From contig CACKMG010000007.1 in NCBI GenBank assembly GCA_902601235.1, positions 1 through 37,607 on the forward strand: 37,607 nt of DNA. The letters run 5' to 3'. The translations under genes and the position numbers were made by a program. This DNA comes from an uncultured Pelagibacteraceae bacterium. GTDB lineage: Bacteria > Pseudomonadota > Alphaproteobacteria > Pelagibacterales > Pelagibacteraceae. Under the pieces are notes generated by a model that saw only the letters and a program-made list of their open reading frames with translations, had not been told where the DNA came from and ran no database searches. This document shows, one piece after another, positions 26,579 to 33,819 of this stretch (positions are counted from its first letter, which is position 1; the number at the start of each line of letters is the position of its first letter).

Positions 26579-27559
26579 ATGAAAGAAAAGATAATAACAA
26601 AAAAAATTCTCAAATGGTATGATTTAAACAAGAGATCATTACCATGGCGAAAAGAAGTTTCTTTACAAAAAAAACAATATTACACGTTAATAAGTGAATT
26701 TATGTTACAGCAAACTCAAGTTACAACTGTAATCCCTTTTTTTAATCGGTTTTTAAAAAATTTACCTACTATTAAGTCTCTTGCTAAAGTTGATGAGGGA
26801 AAACTAATCAAACTTTGGGAAGGCTTAGGATATTATTCAAGAGCTAGAAATTTAAAAAAAACTGCACAAATTATTATTAAAAATTTTGATGGAAAATTGC
26901 CTAACAATCTTAGGGATTTATTAACACTTCCAGGTATAGGAAATTATACTGCAAATGCAATTTTAGCTATCGCATTTAATAAACCTTATATTCCTCTAGA
27001 TGGAAATATTGAAAGAGTCTTAAAAAGATATCTTTATTTAAAAAAAGACAAAGAAATTCAAAAAGACAATTTAGTACAAAAAAAAAATATATTTGGAACT
27101 ACTTTAAGATCTGGTGATTATGCACAAGCTTTAATGGAATTAGGAGCGCTTATATGCAAGCAAAGTAACCCAATATGTGTTCAGTGTCCAATAAGGAAAA
27201 ATTGTAAATCCTTCAAAAAGAAAGATTTTACTTTAAAAAAAAATATTAAGAAAAATAAAGAAAAATATTTTATCCTTAAAGTGTACAAAAAAAGACAAAG
27301 ATATTTATTAATTAAAAATACCAAATTTAATTTTCTTAAAAACTTATCAATATTTCCTATGGAAGAATTATCTAATCCTAAAAATTTTAATGAAAATTTA
27401 AATTTTAAAATGTCTAATATGAATATGAATATAAAGATCCAATACTTAAAAGATAACAAAAAATTTACTTCATCTTATTGGGTAGATAAAAAAAAATTAG
27501 ATAGTTACATGTTACCTTCATTTACAAAGAAAATTGTTCGATATTTAGAGAAAAATTGA
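26579..27559 (+). CDS. mutY: A/G-specific adenine DNA glycosylase
   Basis: Removes adenine mispaired with 8-oxoguanine. I start at the ATG at 26579 (MKEKIITKKILKWYD, 326 residues); the track start (TTG at 26534) would run into dciA and adds non-family residues. Catalytic Glu40 lies in ISEFMLQQTQV, the helix-hairpin-helix in LPGIGNYTANAI, and Asp141 in IPLDGNIERV. The [4Fe-4S] ligands are Cys193, Cys200, Cys203 and Cys209 with C-x6-C-x2-C-x5-C spacing. A degenerate NUDIX-like C-terminal region follows. The 3' TGA overlaps the next start (TGATG). Confidence 0.95.
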   Translation: MKEKIITKKILKWYDLNKRSLPWRKEVSLQKKQYYTLISEFMLQQTQVTTVIPFFNRFLKNLPTIKSLAKVDEGKLIKLWEGLGYYSRARNLKKTAQIIIKNFDGKLPNNLRDLLTLPGIGNYTANAILAIAFNKPYIPLDGNIERVLKRYLYLKKDKEIQKDNLVQKKNIFGTTLRSGDYAQALMELGALICKQSNPICVQCPIRKNCKSFKKKDFTLKKNIKKNKEKYFILKVYKKRQRYLLIKNTKFNFLKNLSIFPMEELSNPKNFNENLNFKMSNMNMNIKIQYLKDNKKFTSSYWVDKKKLDSYMLPSFTKKIVRYLEKN

Positions 27560-28698
27560 TGAAAAAAATTGCTATTATTGGAGCAGGTATTTCAGGTTTA
27601 TTTATCGCAAATTTATTTAAAAAAAATTCTAATTATCAAATTACAATTTATGAAAAAAATAGCTCAATTAATTTAGAAGATGGTTATGGAATTCAATTAT
27701 CAGTGAATAGCGTAAAGCTTTTAAATCAAATAGAATTTAATAAATTTCAAAATGATAAAAAGTTTAATCCTAATCAAATAGATTTTCACTTAATCAAATG
27801 TTCAGAAAAAATATGTGATTTAAATATTTCAGATTTCAATTCAGAAGACTGTAAATACACAACATTGAAAAGGTCAGATTTAGTTAATTTTTTAAAAAAA
27901 GATTTAGAGAGCTCAATTAAAACCAATTATAGTATTTCAAATATTGATCAAGAAAATCAAAGGATAAAAGTTTCCTTTGAAAATCATGAAACCTTCGAAT
28001 GTGATTATTTGATTATTTCAGATGGAGTTTTTTCAAAAAGTAAAAATCTTATTTCAAAAAACAAAATTCAACCAAGATATAACAATACATTGGCTATTAG
28101 AGGATTGATCTCCAATGCTTCTAAAATTGATTGTAAAAATATTTCATTGTTTTTAGGTCCTGATTTTCATCATGTAATTTATCCCATAAACCCAAATGGA
28201 GATTTAAATTTTATAGCAATAATGAAGTATGAACTCACTGCAGATGAGCAAAAAAATCACTCTTTATCTGATGATGAAAATTTTATTAAAAGAATTTTGG
28301 ATAATGTCCCCTTCGAAACAAAAGAATTCTTAGATGAAATAAAAGAGTTAAAGATATTTCCAGTATTTGTTAGCAATAATTTTTATAAACCAAAAAATAA
28401 TAATATCCATTTTATAGGTGATGCTTTTTTTGCTTTTCCTCCGTCTTTTGCTCAAGGGGCATCTCAGTCAATAGAGGGTGCATATGAATTATTCAAAAAT
28501 ATAGAGAGCAATACAGAAAATAGATTTTTCAAAAATAGAGTAAGTAAAACTAAAATGGTCAATAATAGATCAAAATTTAATCAATTTGTATTTCATTTAT
28601 CAAATCCTTTAATGATATTTTTAAGAAACATTTCCTTGAAAAGATTAGTTAAAAATAAAAGGTTTTTAGAGAGTTATCTTGGTAAAATTTATAGATAG
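27559..28698 (+). CDS. FAD-dependent monooxygenase (UbiH/PHBH-like fold), substrate unknown
   Basis: A 379-residue flavoprotein. Start chosen at the ATG at 27559 (MKKIAIIGAGISGLFIANLF); the track begins one codon earlier. GAGISG is the FAD dinucleotide-binding motif, DYLIISDGVFSKSKN matches the DG motif, and GDAFFAFPPSFAQGASQSIEGAYEL near residue 290 is the second FAD motif of aromatic hydroxylases. Relatives include salicylate-type and ubiquinone hydroxylases; no residue pins the substrate. It is coupled to mutY (TGATG), and its tail overlaps the tail of the ccrM gene by 10 nt. Oxygenase activity on an aromatic or polyene compound is inference. Confidence 0.82.
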   Translation: MKKIAIIGAGISGLFIANLFKKNSNYQITIYEKNSSINLEDGYGIQLSVNSVKLLNQIEFNKFQNDKKFNPNQIDFHLIKCSEKICDLNISDFNSEDCKYTTLKRSDLVNFLKKDLESSIKTNYSISNIDQENQRIKVSFENHETFECDYLIISDGVFSKSKNLISKNKIQPRYNNTLAIRGLISNASKIDCKNISLFLGPDFHHVIYPINPNGDLNFIAIMKYELTADEQKNHSLSDDENFIKRILDNVPFETKEFLDEIKELKIFPVFVSNNFYKPKNNNIHFIGDAFFAFPPSFAQGASQSIEGAYELFKNIESNTENRFFKNRVSKTKMVNNRSKFNQFVFHLSNPLMIFLRNISLKRLVKNKRFLESYLGKIYR

Positions 28699-29768
28699 CT
28701 TTTATCTACAAGAAATTTTTGTCTTAAATTATCTATTGGCACAAAAGAACTACCTAATTTAAAATGCCAATAAGTCCATCCGTTACAGCTTTCAGCACCT
28801 AAAATTATAGCTGCTACTTTATGAATTGAGCCTTCAGTTCGGGCATGCTTGATACTGCCGTCAGCCATTATTTTTGCACTAATTTTCCTTTTATTATCAA
28901 AAATAGTGGTGCCTGGTTTAATAATTCCTAATTCAACTAATGAGCCAAAAGGTATTCTTGGTTTAGATCTATTGTTTTTAATAGTATCTAAATAATGATC
29001 TTCTATAGGTTTTGTTTTTTTTAATCTTTGTTCTGCAGCTTTAAAATAAGTTTTTTCTTTTTCAATTCCATAATAATTTCTACTCAATTTTTTTGCAACT
29101 GTTGCTGTTGTTCCCGATCCTAAAAAAGGATCTAAAACCAAATCATTTTTATTTGAAGTTGCCAATAAAATTCTGTGAAGCAAAGCTTCTGGTTTTTGAG
29201 TGGAATGCACTTTTTTACCATTCTTCTTTAGCCTCTCAGATCCATTACAAATTGGCAGATCCCAGTTAGATCTCATTTGAAGATCGTCATTTAAACATTT
29301 TAAGGATTGATAATTGAAAGTGTATTTTGATTTTTCAGACTTAGATGCCCAAATTAAAGTTTCATGGGCGTTCGTAAAACGTGTTCCTCTAAAATTTGGC
29401 ATGGGGTTTTTTTTATTCCAAATGACGTCATTTAAAATCCAAAAACCTAAATTTTGAACAGCCGTACCAACTCTAAAAATATTGTGATAACTACCAATTA
29501 CCCAAATAGCTCCATTTTTCTTTAAAATTCTTTTACATTCACTTAACCATGAATAAGTAAAGTCATCATACTTTTTAAAATTTTCAAATTGATCCCATTT
29601 GTCATTTACTGCACTAACTTTAGATCTGTCTGGTCTTATTAATTCACTTTTTAATTGTAAGTTGTAGGGAGGGTCAGCAAAAATTAAATCAAAAGTCTCA
29701 TCAGGAATTTTTTTTAATTCCTCTAAACTATCTCCGTTGACTAATTTGTTTTTTAAATTTTGGCTCAT
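28689..29768 (-). CDS. ccrM: CcrM-type DNA adenine methyltransferase (predicted GANTC)
   Basis: Beta-class N6-adenine methyltransferase, 359 residues. The catalytic motif DPPY (32-35) comes before the SAM motif DPFLGSGTT (213-221), the beta-class order. RSNWDLPICNGSERL and KVHSTQKPEALLHRI are typical of the CcrM/HinfI group. The C-terminal ~90 residues (FGSLVELGIIKPGTTIFDNKR...) are the extra domain found in alphaproteobacterial CcrM, with the SCNGWTYWHF end. No restriction endonuclease lies next to it, so it is a solitary, likely cell-cycle methylase. GANTC specificity is inferred from family. It has its own promoter region bearing two GANTC sites. Confidence 0.93.
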   Translation of the reverse strand: MSQNLKNKLVNGDSLEELKKIPDETFDLIFADPPYNLQLKSELIRPDRSKVSAVNDKWDQFENFKKYDDFTYSWLSECKRILKKNGAIWVIGSYHNIFRVGTAVQNLGFWILNDVIWNKKNPMPNFRGTRFTNAHETLIWASKSEKSKYTFNYQSLKCLNDDLQMRSNWDLPICNGSERLKKNGKKVHSTQKPEALLHRILLATSNKNDLVLDPFLGSGTTATVAKKLSRNYYGIEKEKTYFKAAEQRLKKTKPIEDHYLDTIKNNRSKPRIPFGSLVELGIIKPGTTIFDNKRKISAKIMADGSIKHARTEGSIHKVAAIILGAESCNGWTYWHFKLGSSFVPIDNLRQKFLVDKSYL

Positions 29769-29784
29769 TTTTTTTTAAAAATAA

Positions 29785-29813
29785 ATTAGACTCCAAAAAG
29801 ATTCATGGGTCAA
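29785..29813 (-). promoter_or_regulatory. Sigma-70-type promoter of ccrM with two GANTC sites
   Basis: On the minus strand TTGACC (29808-29813) and TCTAAT (29785-29790) are separated by exactly 17 bp; each box matches consensus at five of six positions. The predicted start of transcription is near 29778, about 10 nt before the ATG. GANTC sites lie at 29800-29804 (in the spacer) and 29789-29793 (overlapping the first two bases of the -10 box). Confidence 0.72.
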
Positions 29814-29851
29814 CCTACGATTGAATTATTTAGATTTTATTTGTGTAGGTT
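29812..29851. repeat. 7-bp inverted repeat overlapping the ccrM -35 box
   Basis: AACCTAC (29812-29818) and GTAGGTT (29845-29851) are exact reverse complements separated by 26 bp. The first arm overlaps the -35 box of the ccrM promoter. It may be an operator with distant half-sites; chance occurrence cannot be excluded. Confidence 0.45.
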
Positions 29852-29874
29852 TTTTTTAAAGCAACTAGATATTG

Positions 29875-29890
29875 TGTTTCTACGTGAAAC
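29875..29890. other. parS-like palindrome with one extra base
   Basis: TGTTTCTACGTGAAAC matches the ParB site consensus TGTTTCACGTGAAACA except for one inserted T after TGTTTC and a final T in place of A just beyond. The right half is perfect. The insertion alters half-site spacing, so it may be a remnant or a site for another factor. Confidence 0.4.
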
Positions 29891-29893
29891 TTA

Positions 29894-30451
29894 TTAATAT
29901 TTATTTATTGGAGAAAAAGTTTTTCTGTGATGAACCGTAACTCCTAATTTTTTAATAGCTTTTAAATGCTGTTTAGTACCATAACCGTAGTTTATATCCC
30001 AGAAATATCCCTTATATTTTTTCCCTAAATTTGAAATTGAATTATCACGAGTAACTTTAGCTATAATTGATGCGGCCGAAATTGATGGTATTATTTGATC
30101 CCCTTTTATTACTGAATTTAGTTTGTAGTTTTTAATTTTTGGCAATTTATTTCCATCTACTAAAACTATTGTAGGTTTTTTTTTTAACTTAACGACAGCT
30201 CTTTTCATTGCCAGCAGACTTGCGTTTAAAATATTATTTTTTTCAATTTCTTTTACTGATGCCTTGCCAATAGACCATATTGAATTTTTTTTAATATATT
30301 TTGATAATTTTTCCCTCTTTCTCTTTGTTAATTTTTTTGAGTCTTTAAGTATTTTTTTATCTATAGAACTATTTAATATTACTGCAGCGGCATAAACAGG
30401 CCCAATTAAACTGCCTCTTCCAACCTCGTCTACGCCAGCAATTATTTTCAT
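29894..30451 (-). CDS. rnhB: Ribonuclease HII
   Basis: Removes misincorporated ribonucleotides and RNA primers from DNA. The 185-residue protein begins MKIIAGVDEVGRGSLIGPV, with the catalytic DE pair (Asp8, Glu9) and GRG motif. KDSKKLTKRKRE, VLVDGN and SAASIIAKVTRD supply the remaining acidic residues and conserved loops. WDINYGYGTKQHLKAI and VHHRKTF complete the family pattern. It overlaps the UDG gene by 4 nt (ATGA), so the two repair genes are coupled. A 125-bp gap separates it from ccrM. Confidence 0.96.
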   Translation of the reverse strand: MKIIAGVDEVGRGSLIGPVYAAAVILNSSIDKKILKDSKKLTKRKREKLSKYIKKNSIWSIGKASVKEIEKNNILNASLLAMKRAVVKLKKKPTIVLVDGNKLPKIKNYKLNSVIKGDQIIPSISAASIIAKVTRDNSISNLGKKYKGYFWDINYGYGTKQHLKAIKKLGVTVHHRKTFSPINKY

Positions 30452-31170
30452 TTAATTTGAATTTTAAGTTTTTTTATTTGTTCTCTTATATTTTTTAGAT
30501 CCTCCCATGACTGTCTTTTATATTCTGGATATCTCAGCAGATAGGATGGATTGTATGTAATTAATAATGGGTAGCTCTTATTCTTTAAAATAATTTCTTT
30601 CCATTTACCTCTTTCATCTGTGATTTTACTGTTTAATCCAGTTAGAGCTTCCATTGCTGTTCCACCCAGTAAAATTATGATTTTTGGATCTATTATAGAT
30701 ATGTGTTCTTTTAAAAAAATTGAATAGCGCTTTATTTCTTGGGACGATGGTCTTCTATCATCAGGTGGTCTAAAATTTATAGAGTAAGTTTTATATATAC
30801 TTTCTAAGTTAATATCAATCGCCGAAAACATTTTTTTTAAAAGATCGCCAATTTCACCCTGAAAAGTCAATCCAGATTTGTCCTCTTCATAACCGGGTGT
30901 CTCACCAACAATCATCAAAGGACTATTAATGTCCCCATCACCAATAGTTAAATTTTTTGAATTTATTTTTAAATTACAATTTTCAATTGAATTTAGTTGT
31001 TTTTTCAGCTCTTCAAGCTTTTCCAGTTTTTGACTATCATCAACATTTTCTGAAATATTTATGGTTTTTATTCTATTTAAAGGTTTCTCACTAAAAATAA
31101 AATCTGGTTCAATTATATCGATTAGTTTTTGGATAGATTTGGAGTTTTGATTTAAGGTTCTTTTAGTCAT
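30448..31170 (-). CDS. Uracil-DNA glycosylase, family 4/5-like
   Basis: Removes uracil from DNA. The 240-residue protein has the motif GETPGYEEDKSGLTFQGEIGDLL near residue 90, matching GEAPG-x2-ED-x2-G-x-PF of family 4 enzymes. YSINFRPPDDRRPSSQEI and ILLGGTAMEALTG are further conserved parts, and TYNPSYLLRYPEYKRQSWEDL holds the second active-site region. Only one cysteine (NCNLK) is visible N-terminal to the glycosylase motif, so the usual four-cysteine iron-sulfur cluster seems absent, as I recall for other alphaproteobacterial members. The start is 11 bp from the divergent TPR gene. Confidence 0.88.
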   Translation of the reverse strand: MTKRTLNQNSKSIQKLIDIIEPDFIFSEKPLNRIKTINISENVDDSQKLEKLEELKKQLNSIENCNLKINSKNLTIGDGDINSPLMIVGETPGYEEDKSGLTFQGEIGDLLKKMFSAIDINLESIYKTYSINFRPPDDRRPSSQEIKRYSIFLKEHISIIDPKIIILLGGTAMEALTGLNSKITDERGKWKEIILKNKSYPLLITYNPSYLLRYPEYKRQSWEDLKNIREQIKKLKIQIK

Positions 31171-31181
31171 AAAGTAAGTTT

Positions 31182-32867
31182 ATGTTTTTCAAAAAAATAA
31201 AATTTGTCTTAATCTTGTTATTATTCTATCAGAGCCCATCATATTCTAAAAGCAATACTTTTGATAACTTAGACTCTAAAAATTTATCTAATTATTTTTC
31301 TGGTATCATTGCATTTGAAAATAAAGATAATTCAAATGCTTTGGATTTTTTTCAATCTTCAAAAATTTTGATTTCCAAACACGACCCTTATTTAAAAAGA
31401 TATGTTTCATCTTTGGTTTTAGAAAATAAAATTTTACAGGCAACAAATATAGTTAGAAATAATTTTGGAAATGAAAATACGAATTTTTTTGATGCTTATC
31501 TTCTTCTTATTTTTGATAGTTTAAAAAAAAGAAACTTCAATCAAGCTGAATTTTATTTAAAAGAGGCAAAAAGTTATTTAAAAAACGATGATTTTACCAG
31601 TGCAATACTAGGAATATTAAATCAATACATCTTAGTGTTTCAAGAAAATAAAATTCCAGCTAATAAAAAAAATTATGGGAACATATCATTAATTACAGAA
31701 ACTTTTCAAAGATGTTATTTAAACGATGATAAAACTGATAATTTTTTCTTGAATTTGATTAATAATCAAGAGACCGATTATACGAGATATACCTTTTTTT
31801 ATCTTAGTTATTTGATTGAAAATAATAATTTTATAGAAGCAATAAATATTACAAAAGATATAAACTATATAAATAGTACATTGTTATTGTCTCAAGGAAA
31901 ATACTGGATTGAAGAAAAAAACTTTAATAAATTTAGTGATGTATTTTCTTGTAAAAATCATAATGATATTCTGAGTGAATTTCTATTTTTAGTTTCTAAT
32001 CTTTACTCATCAGATGATAATTATGAAAAATCGAATTTTTATTTGAATCTCTCAAATTATTTAAATCCAAAATTTAAGTACAACTTATCATTAATAGTAG
32101 AGAATTATTATTTTAATAAAGAATATAAAAAATCTAAAAAAATATTAAAAAATTTCAACAAAGATGAAATTTTTTTTTACTGGTATCGAGTTAAAAAACA
32201 AGCTCAAATTATAGAAAAACAAAGAAACGCAGCAGAGTCCATAAACTTTATTGAGTCTGAATTTAATAAAATTGCAAATCCAAATAATAAAATGCTTTTT
32301 GATTTAGCAAATTTTTATAGGAATGCAAAAGAATTTGAAAAAGCAATAAATTTGTACACAAAACTTTTAGATAAAATTGATGATAACGCATTTATTCGTT
32401 CTGACATTTTATATCGAAGGGGAAGTAGCTATGAGAGAATTAAAAATTATAAGAAAGCTGATAAAGATCTTCTTGCCTCATTAGAGCTTGATCCTGATGA
32501 TGCTTATGTTTTAAATTATTTGGCTTATTCATGGCTAGAGAGAGATTTTAATATTGATGAGGCAATTAAAATGTTGGAAATTGCTTATAAGGCTGAAAGT
32601 GAAGACCCGTATATCATAGACTCTATCGGATGGGCTTATTATTTGGTTGATGATTATTTAAAAGCTGAAAAATTTCTTAATATTGCAGTGCAGTTGATGC
32701 CAGATGATCCAATTGTGAGTGATCATTATGGAGATATATTATGGAAGTTAGATAGAAAAATTCAGGCGAGGTATTTTTGGAAAAACGTTCTCCAAATGAA
32801 AGATGCAGAGAAAGAAATGATCAAAAATATCAATATTAAACTAATTTATGGACTTGATAATTCTTAA
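31182..32867 (+). CDS. Tetratricopeptide repeat protein with signal peptide
   Basis: A 561-residue secreted or periplasmic helical-repeat protein. The N-terminus MFFKKIKFVLILLLFYQSPSYS is a signal peptide. The N-terminal half is a degenerate helical array rich in Asn, Phe and Tyr. Clear TPR units occupy about residues 370-540, for example FYRNAKEFEKAINLYTKLL, RGSSYERIKNYKKADKDLL, NIDEAIKMLEIAYKAE, GWAYYLVDDYLKAEKFL and GDILWKLDRKIQARYFW. It serves as a protein-interaction scaffold; the partner is unknown. A TPR protein immediately before ispE is a recurring alphaproteobacterial arrangement. ispE follows after 3 nt. Confidence 0.85.
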   Translation: MFFKKIKFVLILLLFYQSPSYSKSNTFDNLDSKNLSNYFSGIIAFENKDNSNALDFFQSSKILISKHDPYLKRYVSSLVLENKILQATNIVRNNFGNENTNFFDAYLLLIFDSLKKRNFNQAEFYLKEAKSYLKNDDFTSAILGILNQYILVFQENKIPANKKNYGNISLITETFQRCYLNDDKTDNFFLNLINNQETDYTRYTFFYLSYLIENNNFIEAINITKDINYINSTLLLSQGKYWIEEKNFNKFSDVFSCKNHNDILSEFLFLVSNLYSSDDNYEKSNFYLNLSNYLNPKFKYNLSLIVENYYFNKEYKKSKKILKNFNKDEIFFYWYRVKKQAQIIEKQRNAAESINFIESEFNKIANPNNKMLFDLANFYRNAKEFEKAINLYTKLLDKIDDNAFIRSDILYRRGSSYERIKNYKKADKDLLASLELDPDDAYVLNYLAYSWLERDFNIDEAIKMLEIAYKAESEDPYIIDSIGWAYYLVDDYLKAEKFLNIAVQLMPDDPIVSDHYGDILWKLDRKIQARYFWKNVLQMKDAEKEMIKNINIKLIYGLDNS

Positions 32868-32870
32868 GTT

Positions 32871-33710
32871 ATGTTTGACAAAATTAAATCTCACGCGAAG
32901 ATTAATTTAGCATTAAATATTACGGGTAAATCAAAATCATTGCATAAAGTAGAGAGCATCATTGCTTTTGTAACATTACATGATGAAATATATATAAAAC
33001 AAATTAAAAAGCAAAATCATCAAATCTCTTTTTTTGGTGAATTTTCAAAAAATATAAATTCAAAAAATACTATTTCAAAATTACTTAAAATTTTAGATGA
33101 TAGAAATTTATTAAAAAAAAAATTTCGAATTAAGATAAATAAAAAAATTCCAATAAAATCAGGCTTAGGTGGTGGATCAATGAATGCAGCTAATATCTTA
33201 AAATATTTGTTAAAAAAAAACCTTATTAAACTTAGTAAAAAACAAGTTTTGAAAATTTCAAAATCAATAGGTGAAGATGTAATTTTAGGGTTAAATTCCT
33301 CTTGTTTAATTTTTAATTCAAAAAATGAAGTAAAACAATTTAAAGGGTGTAAAAATTTTTTTACTCTAATCATTAAACCTAATTTTGGATGTTCTACTAA
33401 AGATATATATTCACGGGTGAGAAAATTTGAAAGAAGTAAATTAGATAAACCAAAAAAAAAGATGTTTAATTATAAATTTTTGGCCAAAATGCACAATTCA
33501 CTCGAACCTATTGTATTACTAAGATATCCAAAATTAAAAAAATTAAAATCATTTTTAGAAGGTTTGTCAAAACCACTCTTTGTTCGAATGACAGGTTCTG
33601 GGTCCGCAATAGTTGCATATTTTCACACCAAAAAAGATTGTGATAAATCAATGATGCAGTTCAGAAAACAATATAAAAAATACTGGTGTATATCCTCAAA
33701 AACTATATAA
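32871..33710 (+). CDS. ispE: 4-diphosphocytidyl-2-C-methyl-D-erythritol kinase
   Basis: GHMP kinase of the MEP pathway, phosphorylating CDP-ME. The 279-residue protein starts with SHAKINLALNITGKS, the substrate loop of IspE, has the ATP-binding motif IPIKSGLGGGSMNAANIL (about residues 93-110), and the C-terminal GHMP motif VRMTGSGSAIVAYF. Lysine-rich throughout. With IspH in this window it represents two steps of the pathway supplying ubiquinone, heme A and carotenoid side chains. tRNA-Gln follows after 32 bp. Confidence 0.94.
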   Translation: MFDKIKSHAKINLALNITGKSKSLHKVESIIAFVTLHDEIYIKQIKKQNHQISFFGEFSKNINSKNTISKLLKILDDRNLLKKKFRIKINKKIPIKSGLGGGSMNAANILKYLLKKNLIKLSKKQVLKISKSIGEDVILGLNSSCLIFNSKNEVKQFKGCKNFFTLIIKPNFGCSTKDIYSRVRKFERSKLDKPKKKMFNYKFLAKMHNSLEPIVLLRYPKLKKLKSFLEGLSKPLFVRMTGSGSAIVAYFHTKKDCDKSMMQFRKQYKKYWCISSKTI

Positions 33711-33723
33711 ATTCTTCTTTTTG

Positions 33724-33732
33724 TGTTATACG
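33724..33732 (+). promoter_or_regulatory. Possible extended -10 promoter for tRNA-Gln
   Basis: TGTTATACG ends 10 bp before the tRNA gene and resembles an extended -10 element (TG-n-TATA). No -35 box is clear. The position would give a start of transcription a few bases before the tRNA. Confidence 0.3.
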
Positions 33733-33742
33733 AATTTAATAT

Positions 33743-33816
33743 TGGGGCGTAGCCAAGCGGTAAGGCACGGGTTTTTGGTACCTGCATCCTAGGTTCGAAT
33801 CCTAGCGCCCCAGCCA
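33743..33816 (+). tRNA. tRNA-Gln (anticodon TTG)
   Basis: A 74-nt tRNA with the 3' CCA encoded. Acceptor arm TGGGGCG pairs with CGCCCCA; the D-arm is GCC...GGC; the anticodon arm CGGGT/ACCTG encloses TTTTGGT with anticodon TTG (reads CAA/CAG, Gln); the T-arm CTAGG/CCTAG encloses TTCGAAT. The discriminator is G, then CCA. The cca gene starts 3 nt after the CCA end, so the tRNA appears to be co-transcribed with it. Confidence 0.96.
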
Positions 33817-33819
33817 AAT

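Larger units (their letters stand above)
29769..29893 (-). promoter_or_regulatory. ccrM: ccrM upstream region
   Basis: The largest complete intergenic gap in the window (125 bp) between rnhB and ccrM. It contains a near-consensus promoter, two GANTC sites in that promoter, a 7-bp inverted repeat reaching the -35 box, and a parS-like sequence next to the rnhB stop. These are listed separately. Confidence 0.8.

Noticed and set aside
27181-27459. 92-residue minus-strand ORF rich in Phe, Leu and Ile
   Set aside because: Shadow of the lysine-rich 3' part of mutY; A-rich codons read backwards give Phe and Leu.
28689-29768. Restriction-modification system around the methyltransferase
   Set aside because: Neighbours are rnhB and an FAD monooxygenase; no endonuclease is present, and the protein has the CcrM C-terminal domain, so it is a solitary methylase.
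29812-29858. Rho-independent terminator formed by AACCTAC...GTAGGTT plus T-run
   Set aside because: The T-run follows on the plus strand, but both flanking genes are on minus, and a 7-bp stem with a 26-nt loop is a poor terminator.
33020-33373. 117-residue minus-strand ORF
   Set aside because: Shadow of ispE, which has clear GHMP kinase motifs on the plus strand.
33623-33817. 64-residue minus-strand ORF (MAGALGFEPRMQVPKTRALPLGYAP)
   Set aside because: It is antisense to tRNA-Gln and the ispE tail. The GFEPR...RALPLGYAP string is the familiar artefact of translating a tRNA backwards.
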